Shown one piece after another: positions 15,598 to 25,012 of a DNA stretch of 64,000 bases. Origin of the DNA: Kallotenue papyrolyticum (lineage in GTDB: Bacteria; Chloroflexota; Chloroflexia; Chloroflexales; Kallotenuaceae); assembly GCF_000526415.1 (NCBI RefSeq), contig NZ_JAGA01000002.1, forward strand, positions 578,001-642,000, read 5' to 3'. Each line of letters begins with the position of its first letter. Position 1 is the first letter of the stretch. The position numbers and the translations under genes were made by a program. Under the pieces are notes generated by a model. It was not told the DNA's origin. It ran no database searches and saw only the letters and a program-made list of their open reading frames with translations.

Positions 15598-16659
15598 TCA
15601 GACCGCGCGACCATTGGTGTGCGCTAGGTGCGCGAAAATGATGCGTCCGGTATTGGTCTGGTACACCCGTGTGACGGTGACCGCCACTTCGCTGCCCAGC
15701 AGGTTGCGCGCGTCTTCAACCACCACCATCGTACCGTCCTCCAGAAAGCCCACCCCCTGTTCGCGTTCGCGGCCCTCCTGCCGAATGATGACCTGGAGCT
15801 GCTCGCCCGGCAGAAAAGGCACGCGCAGCGCATCGGCCAGCCGGTTGAGGTTGAGCACCTCGACGCGCTGCAGTTCGGCGATGCGGTGCAGATTGGCGTC
15901 GTTGGTGATCAGCCACATCCCTTCGGCGCGCGCCAGCGCGACCAGTTTATCATCGACGTTGCGCAGGTCGGGCAGGTCGGCGTCGCTGATCTCAACGGCG
16001 ATCGTGCCGCTCTCCTGAATCGCGCGCAACACGTCTAGCCCGCGTTTGCCCTTGGTGCGCGTCAGATCGTCGGCGGAGTCGGCCAGGTGCTGGAGTTCCT
16101 GCAGCACAAAGCGCGGCACGACAATCCGACCGTTGATGAAGCCGGTTTTGATCACCTCGGCGATGCGTCCATCGATGATCACGCTGGTGTCCAGCAGGAA
16201 TTCGCGGGTGCTGGTGGCGCGTACCGGCGCTTCGTGACGACCCGCGAACAGGGCCAGCAGATCGGTTTTGCGCCAGTTGAGCGCCGCCGCGCCGAGATAG
16301 GCGCACAGCACCGCGGCGATGAAGGGCAGCACCTGGCCCAGCACGCCCGGCAGGTGCGACAGCGGGAAGGTGAGCAACGCGCCCGCCACCAGCCCCAGCA
16401 GCACGCCCACGCCGATCGCGGCCAGATCGAGCGAGGGCATGGTGCGGAGCTGCCGCAGCAGGGCGCGAAACGGATACAGCACCAGGTAGGGTGTCAGCAC
16501 CAGGCCGAGCCCCATGCCCGACAGAATCAGCAACACGGTGGCCAGTTCCTGGTCGGGCGTAGGCGGATCGGCGGCGTAGTGGGTGCCGAGCGCCCAGCCG
16601 GCATAGGCCAGGATCAGGGCGCCAATCACGCGAACATAGAAGTTGGCGGTAAACCTCAC
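15598..16659 (-). CDS. PIN/TRAM domain membrane protein (YacL-like)
   Basis: Four N-terminal membrane helices (about 12-28, 42-62, 82-100 and 108-126) lead to a PIN nuclease domain with the acidic residues LLDTSVIID (D157, D163), DDKLVALAR and [10 protein letters not shown]-terminal TRAM RNA-binding domain starts near residue 280 ([12 protein letters not shown]). The family resembles Bacillus YacL, a membrane-bound putative RNase of unknown target. The GTG start at 16659 has GAGG 5 bases upstream. It begins 10 bases after radA, an association common in many bacteria, so it is probably in the radA operon. Confidence 0.88.
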   Translation of the reverse strand: MRFTANFYVRVIGALILAYAGWALGTHYAADPPTPDQELATVLLILSGMGLGLVLTPYLVLYPFRALLRQLRTMPSLDLAAIGVGVLLGLVAGALLTFPLSHLPGVLGQVLPFIAAVLCAYLGAAALNWRKTDLLALFAGRHEAPVRATSTREFLLDTSVIIDGRIAEVIKTGFINGRIVVPRFVLQELQHLADSADDLTRTKGKRGLDVLRAIQESGTIAVEISDADLPDLRNVDDKLVALARAEGMWLITNDANLHRIAELQRVEVLNLNRLADALRVPFLPGEQLQVIIRQEGREREQGVGFLEDGTMVVVEDARNLLGSEVAVTVTRVYQTNTGRIIFAHLAHTNGRAV

Positions 16660-16669
16660 GCGTGCCTCA

Positions 16670-18043
16670 CTACGCAGCCTGAGCCTGATCGATCAACGCT
16701 CGCCGAATGGCGCCGTCCAGCGCCCGCGCGCGCTCCAACTGCAGCTCCCCGCCGATGCGCGGTTCGCCCGCCGAGTGGGGATAGATCGCGCGTCGAAAGC
16801 CGAGTTTGGCCGCCTCACTGAGGCGCCGTTCCAACTGACTGGTGCTCCGCAGCTCGCCCGACAAGCCGATCTCACCCACCAACACCAGGTGCGGATCGAT
16901 GCGCTGGTTGCGAAACGATGAAACGATCGCCGTGGCGACCGCCAGATCGGCCGCCGGCTCGCTGATGCGCAGCCCGCCCACTACGTTGACGTAGATGTCC
17001 TGGTTGAAGAGCGGCAGACCGACGCGCTTGGAGAGCACGGCGATCAGCATCGTCAGGCGGTTGGGATCGAAGCCGTTGGCGGTGCGCCGGGGCTGCGGGT
17101 TTTGCGTATGCGCGGTCAGCGCCTGGATCTCGACCAACAGCGGACGCGTGCCCTCCATGGTCACGGCTACCGCCGAGCCGGGCGTGCCCGCGCTGCGCTC
17201 GGCCAGAAAGACCTGCGAAGGATTGCTCACCTCGCGCATGCCGGCCTGGGTCATCTCGAAGACGCCGACCTCATCCGTCGAGCCGAAGCGGTTTTTGACG
17301 CCGCGCAGAATGCGGTACTGGTGGAAGCGCTCGCCCTCCAGGTACAGCACCACATCGACGATATGCTCCAGCACCCGCGGCCCGGCGAGCACGCCCTCCT
17401 TGGTGACGTGGCCCACCAGCAGGATCGGCGTGTTGCTGCGCTTGGCCACCTGCAATAGGCGCAGCGCGCCCTCGCGCACCTGGCTGACGCTGCCGGCCGC
17501 TGAGGCCAGCTCCTCCAAGTACACGGTCTGAATCGAGTCGACGATCACCAGCGCCGGTTGCAGCTCGCCGATGGCGTTGATGATCAGCTCCAGGTTGGTC
17601 TCGCCCAGCACAAAGAAGCGTTCGTGCAGCAGGCCCAACCGTTCGGCGCGCAAGCGCAGTTGCTGCACCGACTCCTCAGCCGAAACGTAGAGCACCGGCC
17701 CGACCCGCGCCGCAAAGCGCGCGCCGACCTGGGTCAGCAGCGTGGTCTTGCCGATGCCTGGATCACCGCCGATCAACACCAGCGAGCCGGGCACCAGACC
17801 GCCGCCTAGCACGCGGGTGAACTCTTCGCCTTCCACCGGCAGACGCGCAAACCCGGCGGCTGCGACCGCGGTGATCGGCTGCGCCGTAGCGGCCGGCGTC
17901 GCCTGCGGCTGCGCGGCGGTGCCTTTGCGCATCGTCTGTTCGACGAAGCTATCCCACGTGCCGCAGTCGGGACAGCGCCCCAGCCAGCGCGGTTGTTGGT
18001 TGCCACACTGCTGGCAGACGAAAACTGTTCGTGTTCTGGCCAC
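16670..18043 (-). CDS. radA: DNA repair protein RadA/Sms
   Basis: RecA-like ATPase that drives branch migration and processing of recombination intermediates. Domains: N-terminal C4 zinc finger (C10, C13, C24, C27), Walker A GGDPGIGKT (92-100), the RadA-specific KNRFG motif (250-254) and a C-terminal Lon-like domain (PAADLAVATAIVSSF, VGEIGLSGELR). 457 residues, typical. The GTG start has only a weak ribosome site. The promoter at 18074-18082 shares GTGCTATACT with the recA and radical SAM gene promoters, which hints at common regulation. Confidence 0.95.
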   Translation of the reverse strand: MARTRTVFVCQQCGNQQPRWLGRCPDCGTWDSFVEQTMRKGTAAQPQATPAATAQPITAVAAAGFARLPVEGEEFTRVLGGGLVPGSLVLIGGDPGIGKTTLLTQVGARFAARVGPVLYVSAEESVQQLRLRAERLGLLHERFFVLGETNLELIINAIGELQPALVIVDSIQTVYLEELASAAGSVSQVREGALRLLQVAKRSNTPILLVGHVTKEGVLAGPRVLEHIVDVVLYLEGERFHQYRILRGVKNRFGSTDEVGVFEMTQAGMREVSNPSQVFLAERSAGTPGSAVAVTMEGTRPLLVEIQALTAHTQNPQPRRTANGFDPNRLTMLIAVLSKRVGLPLFNQDIYVNVVGGLRISEPAADLAVATAIVSSFRNQRIDPHLVLVGEIGLSGELRSTSQLERRLSEAAKLGFRRAIYPHSAGEPRIGGELQLERARALDGAIRRALIDQAQAA

Positions 18044-18073
18044 GCGTCACACTTTCTCGCTGTTGCGGGCTAC

Positions 18074-18082
18074 AGTATAGCA
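18074..18082 (-). promoter_or_regulatory. Extended -10 promoter of radA (GTGCTATACT)
   Basis: On the minus strand TGC precedes TATACT (18079-18074). No convincing -35. Expected start of transcription about 18067, 24 bases before the GTG. The same ten bases occur at recA and at the radical SAM gene. Confidence 0.55.
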
Positions 18083-18114
18083 CACACGGGCTAGTTGCCG
18101 CCGCCATACAACAA

Positions 18115-18153
18115 CGCGGGGACGCAAAGACCGGTGATCTTTACGCCCCCGCG
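18115..18153 (-). terminator. Intrinsic terminator of clpC
   Basis: Arms 18115-18130 (CGCGGGGACGCAAAGA) and 18138-18153 pair at 14 of 16 positions around a 7-base loop. On the minus strand the stem is followed by TTGTTGT. It lies 22 bases after the clpC stop and insulates radA. Confidence 0.8.
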
Positions 18154-18174
18154 CTGCCTTCAGTCGCGCGCCGC

Positions 18175-20649
18175 TCAGGCCAGCACGTCCGCCGGTTCGG
18201 TTTCCTCGATCTCGCGCTGCGAGCGCAGCCGCAGCTCGCCCTCGTGCACGTCCACGATGACCGTGTCGTCGGCGCGGAAGCGGCCGGCCAGCAGGCCCTC
18301 CGACAGCGGATCCTCAACCAGGTTGGTGATCGTCCGCCGCAGCGGTCGCGCACCAAACTGCGGATCGTAGCCGCGCTGCGCCAGCAGGTCGAGCGCTGCG
18401 TCGCTGATCTCCAGCGTGATGTTCTTCTCGCGGAGCTGCCGCCGCACGCGATCGATCTCCAGCAACGCGATCTGGCGAATCTCCTGATGCGTCAACGGAT
18501 GGAAGATGATCGTCGCGTCGATGCGGTTCAGGAACTCTGGCCGGAACATCTGCTTGAGCGCGTCGTTGACCTTCTTGCGCGTGTCTTCCTCATCGATCTG
18601 ACCCCGCTTGGCGTCGAAGCCGATGCGCGATGCCTGGCGAATATGCTCGGTCCCGATGTTCGAGGTCATGATGATGATCGTGTTGCGGAAGTCCACGCGC
18701 CGGCCCTTGCCGTCGGTCAGGTGGCCGTCCTCCAGCACCTGCAGCAGCAGGTTGAAGGCGTCCGGGTGGGCCTTTTCGATCTCGTCGAAGAGCACCACCG
18801 AGTAGGGCTTACGCCGCACCGCATCGGTGAGCTGACCGCCCTCGCCGTAGCCGACGTAGCCGGGTGGCGAGCCCACCAACCGCGAGGTAGTGTGCCGCTC
18901 CTGGAACTCCGACATATCGATCTTGATCAACGCCTCCTCGGAGCCGAACATGAACTCGGCCAGCGTCTTGGCCAGCTCGGTCTTGCCCACGCCCGTCGGT
19001 CCCAGGAAGATGAACGAGCCGATCGGCCGCTTGGGATTCTTGAGCCCGGCGCGCGCCCGGCGCACGGCCTTGGCGATGGTCACGATCGCCTCCTCCTGGC
19101 CGATCACGCGTTTGTGCAGCTCTTCCTCCATTTTCATCAGGCGTTCGATCTCGTCGCCGGTCATGTTCGAGACCGGCACGCCGGTCCACATCGAGACCAC
19201 GTCGGCGATGTCCTCTTCGGTGACGTAGGGCCGATCGTAGCGCGAGCCGTCGCTCTTGAGCTCTTCCGCCTCGATCTTGCGGATGCGCTCCAGCATGCGC
19301 TCCTCGCGCTCCTTGAGATCGCGCGCCAGCTCGAACTGCCCGTCGGCGATGGCGGCGTCATACTCCTTGCGGATCGCCTCCAGGCCGCGCATGGCATCGC
19401 GCAGCGACGGCGGCGTGGCCGAGCGGTACATGCGCACCCGGCTGGCCGCCTCATCGATCAGGTCGATGGCCTTGTCGGGCAGGAAGCGGTCGGGCACGTA
19501 GCGCGCCGACAGGTGCGCTGCGGCCTTGATCGCCTCGTCCGAGATCTGCAACTGGTGGAAATCCTCATAGCGCGACTTGATGCCGCGCAGGATCTCGATC
19601 GTGTCTTCGATCGTCGGCTCGTCGATCATCACCGGCTGGAAGCGCCGCTCCAGCGCCGGATCGCGCTCGATGTACTTGCGATACTCGTCGAGCGTGGTCG
19701 CGCCGATAGTCTGCAGCTCGCCGCGGCCCAGCGCCGGCTTGAGAATATTGGCGGCGTCCAGCGTCCCTTCGGCGCCACCCGCGCCGATCAGCGTGTGGAA
19801 CTCATCGATGAACAGGATGCAGCGCGCTTCCTTGATCTCGTCGATCACGCGCTTGAGCCGTTCTTCGAACTGGCCGCGGTACTTGGTGCCGGCGACCAGC
19901 GCGCCCATGTCGAGCGTGACCACACGCTTACCCTTGATCGAGTCGGGCACGTCGCCCGCGACGATGCGCTGGGCCAGCCCTTCGGCGATGGCGGTCTTGC
20001 CGACGCCCGGCTCGCCGATCAGCGCCGGATTGTTCTTGGTGCGCCGCGACAGGATCTGGATCACGCGCTCGATCTCTTTCTCGCGCCCGATGATCGGGTC
20101 GAGCTTGCCGGCCTCGGCCATTTCGGTCAGGTCGGTTGAGAGCGCATCCAGGTATGGCGTTTTACTCTGCTTGGGAACCGCAGGCCGTTCCAAGCCGCTG
20201 GTCGGGCCATGGCGCAGCTCGCGCAGCACCGCGGTGCGGATCTGCTCCAGGCTCACGCCCAGGATCTCCAACACGCCGGCGGCCACGCCTTCGCCCTTGC
20301 GCACCAGACCGAGCAGCAGGTGTTCGGTGCCGACGTAGTGGTGATTGAGCTTGCGCCCTTCCTCGAGCGCGAACTCGATCACCTTCTTGGCGCTGGCGGT
20401 GAGCTCCAGATCGTCATTCGAGCCGCTGCTCTCGCCGTAGCCGACGATGAACTCCACTGCGCTGCGCGCTTGCGCATGCTTCACTCCGAGCTCGGCCAGC
20501 ACCTTGCCCGCGACGCCTTCTTGATCCCGAATCAAGCCTAGCAGGATGTGCTCGGTCCCGACATACGAATGATGAAAGTGGCGAGCCTCTTCCTGCGCTA
20601 GGCTCAACACCTGCTTCGCTCGCTTGGTAAATCTGTCCAGTAAGCCCAT
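18175..20649 (-). CDS. clpC: ATP-dependent Clp protease ATP-binding subunit ClpC
   Basis: Hsp100 AAA+ unfoldase that feeds proteins to ClpP. Order: two N-terminal Clp repeats (1 to about 145), AAA1 with Walker [14 protein letters not shown] near residue 211, a middle domain with a UVR-like segment (about 415-450, [18 protein letters not shown]), and AAA2 with [13 protein letters not shown] near 550. The UVR segment and the FTKRAKQVL start distinguish ClpC from ClpB and ClpA. 824 residues, normal. No McsA/McsB or CtsR genes are adjacent. A TACAAT box on the minus strand near 20798 and a leader hairpin at 20693-20727 may control it. Confidence 0.96.
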   Translation of the reverse strand: MGLLDRFTKRAKQVLSLAQEEARHFHHSYVGTEHILLGLIRDQEGVAGKVLAELGVKHAQARSAVEFIVGYGESSGSNDDLELTASAKKVIEFALEEGRKLNHHYVGTEHLLLGLVRKGEGVAAGVLEILGVSLEQIRTAVLRELRHGPTSGLERPAVPKQSKTPYLDALSTDLTEMAEAGKLDPIIGREKEIERVIQILSRRTKNNPALIGEPGVGKTAIAEGLAQRIVAGDVPDSIKGKRVVTLDMGALVAGTKYRGQFEERLKRVIDEIKEARCILFIDEFHTLIGAGGAEGTLDAANILKPALGRGELQTIGATTLDEYRKYIERDPALERRFQPVMIDEPTIEDTIEILRGIKSRYEDFHQLQISDEAIKAAAHLSARYVPDRFLPDKAIDLIDEAASRVRMYRSATPPSLRDAMRGLEAIRKEYDAAIADGQFELARDLKEREERMLERIRKIEAEELKSDGSRYDRPYVTEEDIADVVSMWTGVPVSNMTGDEIERLMKMEEELHKRVIGQEEAIVTIAKAVRRARAGLKNPKRPIGSFIFLGPTGVGKTELAKTLAEFMFGSEEALIKIDMSEFQERHTTSRLVGSPPGYVGYGEGGQLTDAVRRKPYSVVLFDEIEKAHPDAFNLLLQVLEDGHLTDGKGRRVDFRNTIIIMTSNIGTEHIRQASRIGFDAKRGQIDEEDTRKKVNDALKQMFRPEFLNRIDATIIFHPLTHQEIRQIALLEIDRVRRQLREKNITLEISDAALDLLAQRGYDPQFGARPLRRTITNLVEDPLSEGLLAGRFRADDTVIVDVHEGELRLRSQREIEETEPADVLA

Positions 20650-20944
20650 AGCAACTTCTCCATCCTAGGGGCTTCGTGCGGATTGCCTGGTCCCACCAGC
20701 ACCATTCAAGATCGATGCCGCTGGTGGAGCTCTGAGTCGTCGCTGTGCGCAACGCAGCTATGACGTGCGCGACCAGATGTCCGATCTGATTGTACTACGT
20801 CTTGGCCCCCCTTGCACGGGTGTGCGACTGATAGGCCACTGCCACCGACCTGAGAACCAACAACGGCCACAGCACAGGAGACCGCCTGGCTGACCCGCGT
20901 ATCTCCTGAGCCGTGACCGTTGCCGGGCTGCGTCGTTGGCGAGC
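20650..20944. other. Intergenic region between rpsA and clpC
   Basis: About 295 bases without a gene. On the minus strand it holds the probable rpsA terminator (20861-20922), a possible clpC promoter with TACAAT (about 20798-20793) and weak -35, and a leader hairpin with 8-bp arms CCACCAGC/GCTGGTGG (20693-20700 and 20720-20727). I saw no CIRCE element or CtsR-type heptad repeat. Confidence 0.5.
20861..20922 (-). terminator. Imperfect hairpin, probable rpsA terminator
   Basis: Arms 20861-20881 and 20902-20922 pair at 18 of 21 positions with a 20-base loop. On the minus strand the stem is followed by TTGGTTCT. It starts 23 bases after the rpsA stop. Confidence 0.6.
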
Positions 20945-22207
20945 TTAAGATTCTTCGCCCGAAGCCTGCTCAGACGTATCGCGCAGTTCCTCAACCGGTT
21001 CGGTGTCGTAGTCGAAATCCTCGACCGGGTAGTTGCCGTCGTCGCCCTCGACGCGGCGCATGCTCAGGCCGATGCGCTTGCGGGCCGGATCGATACGGAT
21101 GATGCGCACCGGAACCGTATCACCTTCTTTAACGACTTCGCGCGGGTGTTGGATGCGCCCGTCGCCCATCTCCGAGACGTGGATCAGCCCCTCGACGCCG
21201 TCCTCCAGCCGCGCAAAGGCACCGAAGGAGGCTAGTTGGGTGATCGTCGCTTCGACCAGTTGGCCCAGCTCGTAGCGCCCGCTGATCGTCTGCCATGGTT
21301 CTGCCTGCGTGCGCTTGATCGACAGGGCAATCCGCTTGCGATCGCTGTCGATGTTCAGGACGTACACTTTGACCTTGTCGCCAACCTTGAGCACCTCGCC
21401 CGGATGCTTGACGCGGCTCCACGAGATCTCGCTCAGGTGTACCAGGCCATCGGCGCCACCGATGTCTACGAAAGCGCCAAAATCGGTGATCGAGGTGACG
21501 GTGCCCTCGCGCACATCGCCTTCGCGCAGCGTGTCGAGGATCTCGTCCTTGCGTGCCTCGCGCACCTCCTGGACGGCCTGCCGCTCGCTCAGGATCAGGC
21601 GGTTGCGCGCCCGGTTGATCTCGATGATCTTGAGCGTGAGCGTCGATCCGACCAGTTTGGCCATATCGCTCTGCTTCTGCGAGTCGGAGCCGCGGCTGAT
21701 GCCGCTGACCTGCGAGGCGGGTACGAACCCGCGCACGCCGTCGAGGTTGACCAACACGCCACCCTTGTTGTAGTTGATGACCCGGGCCTGCAGGACTTCG
21801 CCGGCCTCGAACTGCTGCTGCAAGCGCCGCCAGCTCTTCTCCTGGCGCGCCTTGTCCAGCGAAAGGACGGCCCGCCCTTCTTTATCTTCGGGCTGGACGA
21901 CAAAGACCAAGACTTCATCGCCCACCTTCAGTGCGGCGCGCTCTTCCGGCAACAGCGATTGCATTTCCTTGGCCGGAACTACGCCCTCGGCCTTGGAGCC
22001 GATATCGACCAGGAGTTCGTCCCGATCGATGTGCATGATCACGCCATCGACCGTGTCGCCATATTGCAGGTTGTAGTAGTCGTTGGCCGGATCCTGCAGA
22101 TATTGCTCCAGCAGAGCGCGATCGTCCTGGGTGCCGTTGGTCGCGGGAGCGTTGGCCGATGCCTGCTCCTGCTCCGTCGCCGACGAAGCAGTTGGATGAT
22201 TGCTCAT
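20945..22207 (-). CDS. rpsA: 30S ribosomal protein S1
   Basis: RNA-binding protein that brings mRNA to the 30S subunit. Four S1 OB-fold repeats are visible, at about residues 47-112, 130-197, 215-284 and 300-370; the last two carry the typical GTVTSITDFGAFVDIGGADG and EATITQLASFGAFARLEDG openings. 420 residues with an acidic, serine-rich C-terminal tail and a low-complexity N-terminal extension. The four-domain form is usual outside Proteobacteria. The ATG has GAGG close upstream. The leader holds a GCCGCC/GGCGGC hairpin (22237-22256), a possible site for autoregulation. Confidence 0.93.
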   Translation of the reverse strand: MSNHPTASSATEQEQASANAPATNGTQDDRALLEQYLQDPANDYYNLQYGDTVDGVIMHIDRDELLVDIGSKAEGVVPAKEMQSLLPEERAALKVGDEVLVFVVQPEDKEGRAVLSLDKARQEKSWRRLQQQFEAGEVLQARVINYNKGGVLVNLDGVRGFVPASQVSGISRGSDSQKQSDMAKLVGSTLTLKIIEINRARNRLILSERQAVQEVREARKDEILDTLREGDVREGTVTSITDFGAFVDIGGADGLVHLSEISWSRVKHPGEVLKVGDKVKVYVLNIDSDRKRIALSIKRTQAEPWQTISGRYELGQLVEATITQLASFGAFARLEDGVEGLIHVSEMGDGRIQHPREVVKEGDTVPVRIIRIDPARKRIGLSMRRVEGDDGNYPVEDFDYDTEPVEELRDTSEQASGEES

Positions 22208-22264
22208 GTACCTCTAATCCTTGAAAGGAATTGACCGCCGCCGTGGGGCTGGCGGCCTGCTGCA

Positions 22265-22293
22265 ATTATACCGGTTTACCAGGGGAGATGCAA
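22265..22293 (-). promoter_or_regulatory. Promoter of rpsA
   Basis: Minus strand TTGCAT (22293-22288), a 17-base spacer and TATAAT (22270-22265). The leader to the ATG at 22207 is about 50 bases. Confidence 0.7.
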
Positions 22294-22310
22294 ACGTGGC
22301 GGCGCCAGGC

Positions 22311-24005
22311 TTACAGGTTGTGCGCATCGATGATGGCGTAGCGGTAGCCCTGTTCCGCCAGAAAGAGCTGACGCTTGGCGGCAAACTCCTGGTCGCGCGA
22401 GTCGCGGGTGACGATGGTGTAGAAGCGCGCCGGGCGTCCATCGGCCTTGGGGCGCAGGATGCGCCCCAGGCGCTGTGCTTCCTCCTGCCGCGAGCCAAAG
22501 GTGCCTGAGACCTGGATGGCGACGTTGGCGTCGGGCAGGTCTACGGCGAAGTTGGCGACTTTGGAGACTACCAGCAGGGGCAGCTCGCCCTGGCGGAAGG
22601 CGGCGTACAGGCGTTCGCGCTCGGCGCTGGGGGTACGCCCGGTGAGCAGCGGCGCTTCCAGGCAGCGGGCAATGGTTTCGAGCTGCTCCAGGTACTGACC
22701 GATGATCAGCACGTGATCATCGCGGTGGCGTGCAGCCAGTGCCTGGACCACGGCCAGTTTGGCCGGATTTTCCGCCGCGATGCGGTAGGCTTCCTGGCGG
22801 CTCTCGGCCAGGGCCGCGGCCATGCGCCGCTCGTCGTCCATGTCCACGCGCACCTCGATGCATTCGGCGCTGGCGATCCAGCCGGCGCGCTCCAGGTCGC
22901 GCCAGGGCAGGTCGTACTTCTTGGGGCCGATCAGCGAAAAGACATCGCGCTCGCGGCCATCCTCGCGGATCAGCGTGGCGGTCAGGCCCAGGCGTCGCCG
23001 CGCCTGCAGCTCGGCGGTGGCGCGGAAGACCGGCGCCGGCAGCAGGTGGACCTCGTCGTAGATTAATAAGCCCCAGTCGCGTTCGCGGAACAGGCTCAGA
23101 TGTGGAAAGTCGCCGATCTCGCCGGTCTCCTGATCCACCGTGAAGGGACGGTAGGTCAGGATCTGGTAGGTGGCGACCGTGACCGGTTTCAATTCCTTGC
23201 GATCGCTGGAGTACTCGCCGACCTCGGCGGCAGTGAGCGTGGTTTTGTCCAAAATCTCGCCGATCCACTGGCGCGCGGCCACCGTGCTGGGCGTGAGGAT
23301 CAGCGTATGCGTTTGGGCCGCATGCATCGCGCCGATGCCCACCACGGTCTTGCCCGCGCCGCAGGGCAAGACCACCACGCCGCTGCCGCCGCGCGCCGAA
23401 CCGCCGTCGTAGAACGCGGCCACGGCCGCCTGCTGGTAGTCGCGCAGCGCAAAGGGCTGGCCCTGGACCGAGACCGCGCGTAGTTCGAAGTGCAACGCCG
23501 CGCCCTGGACATAGCCGGCCAGGTCTTCGGCAGGATAGCCCAGCCCGACCAGGGCTTGCTTCAGCTCGCCGCGGGCCCAAGGTTCGACCTGTACCGCCCG
23601 TGGCGTGAGGCGCTGGCCCAGGTAGGGCCGACAGCGCTCATCGGCGCAGACGCGGTCCAGCAGTGCACTGTCGTCGGCTTCCAACACCAGCGCCTGGGCG
23701 TGGCGTGTCAGGCGCAGCACGCCGTAGCGTGCCATGGTCTCGGCGATCAGCGTTACCAGGTTGGCCGGCAGCTCGAAGCGACTGTAGCGGCTGAGCACAT
23801 CGAGCACGTCGGTGATGCGCAGGCCGGCAGCGGCGGCATTCCACAGTGAGAGCGGTGTGATGCGGTAGAAGTGGATGTGCTCCGGCGAACGTTCCAGTTC
23901 GGCAAAGCGCGCCAGCAGCGGACGGACCGCTTCGTAGTCGGGCGCGTGAACGTCGGCAAGGATCGTGCTGTCACTCTGAACGATCAGCGGCGCATTCTGT
24001 GGCAT
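22311..24005 (-). CDS. XPB/Ssl2-like superfamily 2 DNA helicase
   Basis: A 564-residue SF2 helicase of the bacterial XPB group. An N-terminal damage-recognition-like region (about 1-180) precedes Walker A LPCGAGKTVVG near residue 211, DEVH near 315, GLTATLIREDGRE, an RED-type segment (IREDGRERDVF), and motif VI QRLGRILRPK near the C-terminus. In archaea and eukaryotes XPB opens DNA for nucleotide excision repair or transcription; bacterial homologues are sporadic. The ATG at 24005 has AAGG 7 bases upstream. A divergent promoter lies at 24102-24130. No Bax1-type nuclease gene is adjacent. Confidence 0.88.
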   Translation of the reverse strand: MPQNAPLIVQSDSTILADVHAPDYEAVRPLLARFAELERSPEHIHFYRITPLSLWNAAAAGLRITDVLDVLSRYSRFELPANLVTLIAETMARYGVLRLTRHAQALVLEADDSALLDRVCADERCRPYLGQRLTPRAVQVEPWARGELKQALVGLGYPAEDLAGYVQGAALHFELRAVSVQGQPFALRDYQQAAVAAFYDGGSARGGSGVVVLPCGAGKTVVGIGAMHAAQTHTLILTPSTVAARQWIGEILDKTTLTAAEVGEYSSDRKELKPVTVATYQILTYRPFTVDQETGEIGDFPHLSLFRERDWGLLIYDEVHLLPAPVFRATAELQARRRLGLTATLIREDGRERDVFSLIGPKKYDLPWRDLERAGWIASAECIEVRVDMDDERRMAAALAESRQEAYRIAAENPAKLAVVQALAARHRDDHVLIIGQYLEQLETIARCLEAPLLTGRTPSAERERLYAAFRQGELPLLVVSKVANFAVDLPDANVAIQVSGTFGSRQEEAQRLGRILRPKADGRPARFYTIVTRDSRDQEFAAKRQLFLAEQGYRYAIIDAHNL

Positions 24006-24023
24006 CACAAAGCCTTGTAAAAG

Positions 24024-24052
24024 TTGACATATCGCCGGAGGGCGCGTACAAT
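24024..24052 (+). promoter_or_regulatory. Consensus promoter of the lipoprotein transcription unit
   Basis: TTGACA (24024-24029), a 17-base spacer and TACAAT (24047-24052). Transcription should start near 24059, giving a leader of about 170-190 bases. The leader holds a CACACGTGTG palindrome (24061-24070), a GTGGC/GCCAC stem (24079-24094) and a larger hairpin (24155-24194). Confidence 0.75.
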
Positions 24053-24101
24053 TACTGGTGCACACGTGTGGTCTGCCGGTGGCCTTCCAGCCACGCTTGG
24101 C

Positions 24102-24130
24102 ACTATACCTGATCTGCCGCGCGCTGTCGT
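24102..24130 (-). promoter_or_regulatory. Divergent promoter of the XPB-like helicase gene
   Basis: Minus strand ACGACA (24130-24125), a 17-base spacer and TATAGT (24107-24102). It would start transcription near 24095 and overlap the leader of the lipoprotein unit in the opposite direction. Confidence 0.45.
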
Positions 24131-24154
24131 AGGCGCAGGTACTGAAGCGCAGCC

Positions 24155-24194
24155 CACCAACGGATAGGCCCCTGACAGGACTATCCGCCTGGTG
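24155..24194 (+). other. Leader hairpin upstream of the lipoprotein gene
   Basis: CACCA-a-CGGATAG, a 13-base loop, CTATCCG-cc-TGGTG: twelve base pairs with a small asymmetric bulge. It ends 17 bases before the leader ribosome site. I could not match it to a known riboswitch class. Confidence 0.55.
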
Positions 24195-24226
24195 TGCCGT
24201 GTCCACGCGTGGGGAGGAACGACAGA

Positions 24227-24253
24227 ATGCAGCAAGGCAAGGCACGCTCGTGA
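24227..24253 (+). CDS. Eight-codon leader peptide ORF (MQQGKARS) coupled to the lipoprotein gene
   Basis: ATG at 24227 follows the strongest ribosome site of the region (GGGGAGG, 24211-24217, 9 bases upstream). The frame runs eight codons and ends at TGA 24251-24253, overlapping the lipoprotein GTG at 24250 as GTGA. Translation of the short frame would deliver ribosomes to that start. Expression is not proven; the arrangement is directly visible. Confidence 0.5.
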   Translation: MQQGKARS

Positions 24254-24912
24254 AACGACGCACGCGGATTCCAGCAGTCATCCTCGTCGGCGCGGCAGCG
24301 GTCGTGGGCCTGACGGCCTGTGGCGGCCAGCCTTTACCGATTAATCAGCAGGCGCCGGGCATCGCGACGGCGACGCCAGGCGCGCCGCTTGGCGCGGCGC
24401 CGGGATTGTTTGAGTCGCCCGCGGCCCAGGCCGGCGGTCAGCCGGCGGAGGGCGCGGCCTCGCCCGAAGCGCCGCCGGTGGAGCAACCGGGCGCACCTGC
24501 GGTCGAGTCGCCGCCACCCATGGCTGAGCCGACGCCCGAGCCGACGGTTAATCCGCAGTTCAGCAGCGTGACGCTGCCCAGTGTCGAGGAGCGCTGGCGC
24601 TACGTCCAGGTCGATCGGCAGCCCTTTGAGCAGATTCAGACGTGGACTACGCCCAGCCGCCAGATTCTGTGGTGGTACGATCCGGTCCATGGTCGCGCGG
24701 TCAAGCTGGGTGAAATCCAGGGGGATTTCCCCGTCCAGGCGACCTTCCGCTTCCGTGGGCAGGAGGTGGAAGCGCTGGAGGTGCCGTATCAAGTTAATCA
24801 AAGCTTCGGCATCACCGTTCCCCCCGCGCTGCTCGAACAGATCCGCAACGCCGGCTACGGCGAGTGGATCGAAGCCTTCGTATATCGGACGGAAGATATT
24901 CGGCCCAAATAG
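24250..24912 (+). CDS. Lipoprotein, function unknown
   Basis: From the GTG at 24250 the protein begins with KRRTR, a hydrophobic core and the lipobox LTAC, so it should be lipidated on the cysteine by Lgt (encoded in this window). A Pro/Ala/Glu-rich linker of about 80 residues leads to a folded domain of about 110 residues (VTLPSVEERWRYVQVDRQPF to the end) that I do not recognise. A longer GTG start at 24199 has no ribosome site and would put an atypical basic stretch before the signal peptide. Followed by a membrane protein gene on the same strand. Confidence 0.7.
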   Translation: MKRRTRIPAVILVGAAAVVGLTACGGQPLPINQQAPGIATATPGAPLGAAPGLFESPAAQAGGQPAEGAASPEAPPVEQPGAPAVESPPPMAEPTPEPTVNPQFSSVTLPSVEERWRYVQVDRQPFEQIQTWTTPSRQILWWYDPVHGRAVKLGEIQGDFPVQATFRFRGQEVEALEVPYQVNQSFGITVPPALLEQIRNAGYGEWIEAFVYRTEDIRPK

Positions 24913-25012
24913 ATGCGACGGCGGTCCCGGCGCAGAATAGGACTGCCGGGCTATTTCTGGGTGTTGACGGAATGTAGTACGCTACACGTATTAGTGCGAA
25001 GGAGTAGAAGGC

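Noticed and set aside
18031-20139. A 702-codon open frame on the plus strand across clpC
   Set aside because: It mirrors ClpC, whose AAA+ motifs are intact on the other strand; no independent evidence of coding.
24059-24226. Known riboswitch in the lipoprotein leader
   Set aside because: I compared the stems by eye with c-di-GMP, SAM, cobalamin and ydaO consensus features and saw no match. Kept only as an unnamed structured leader.
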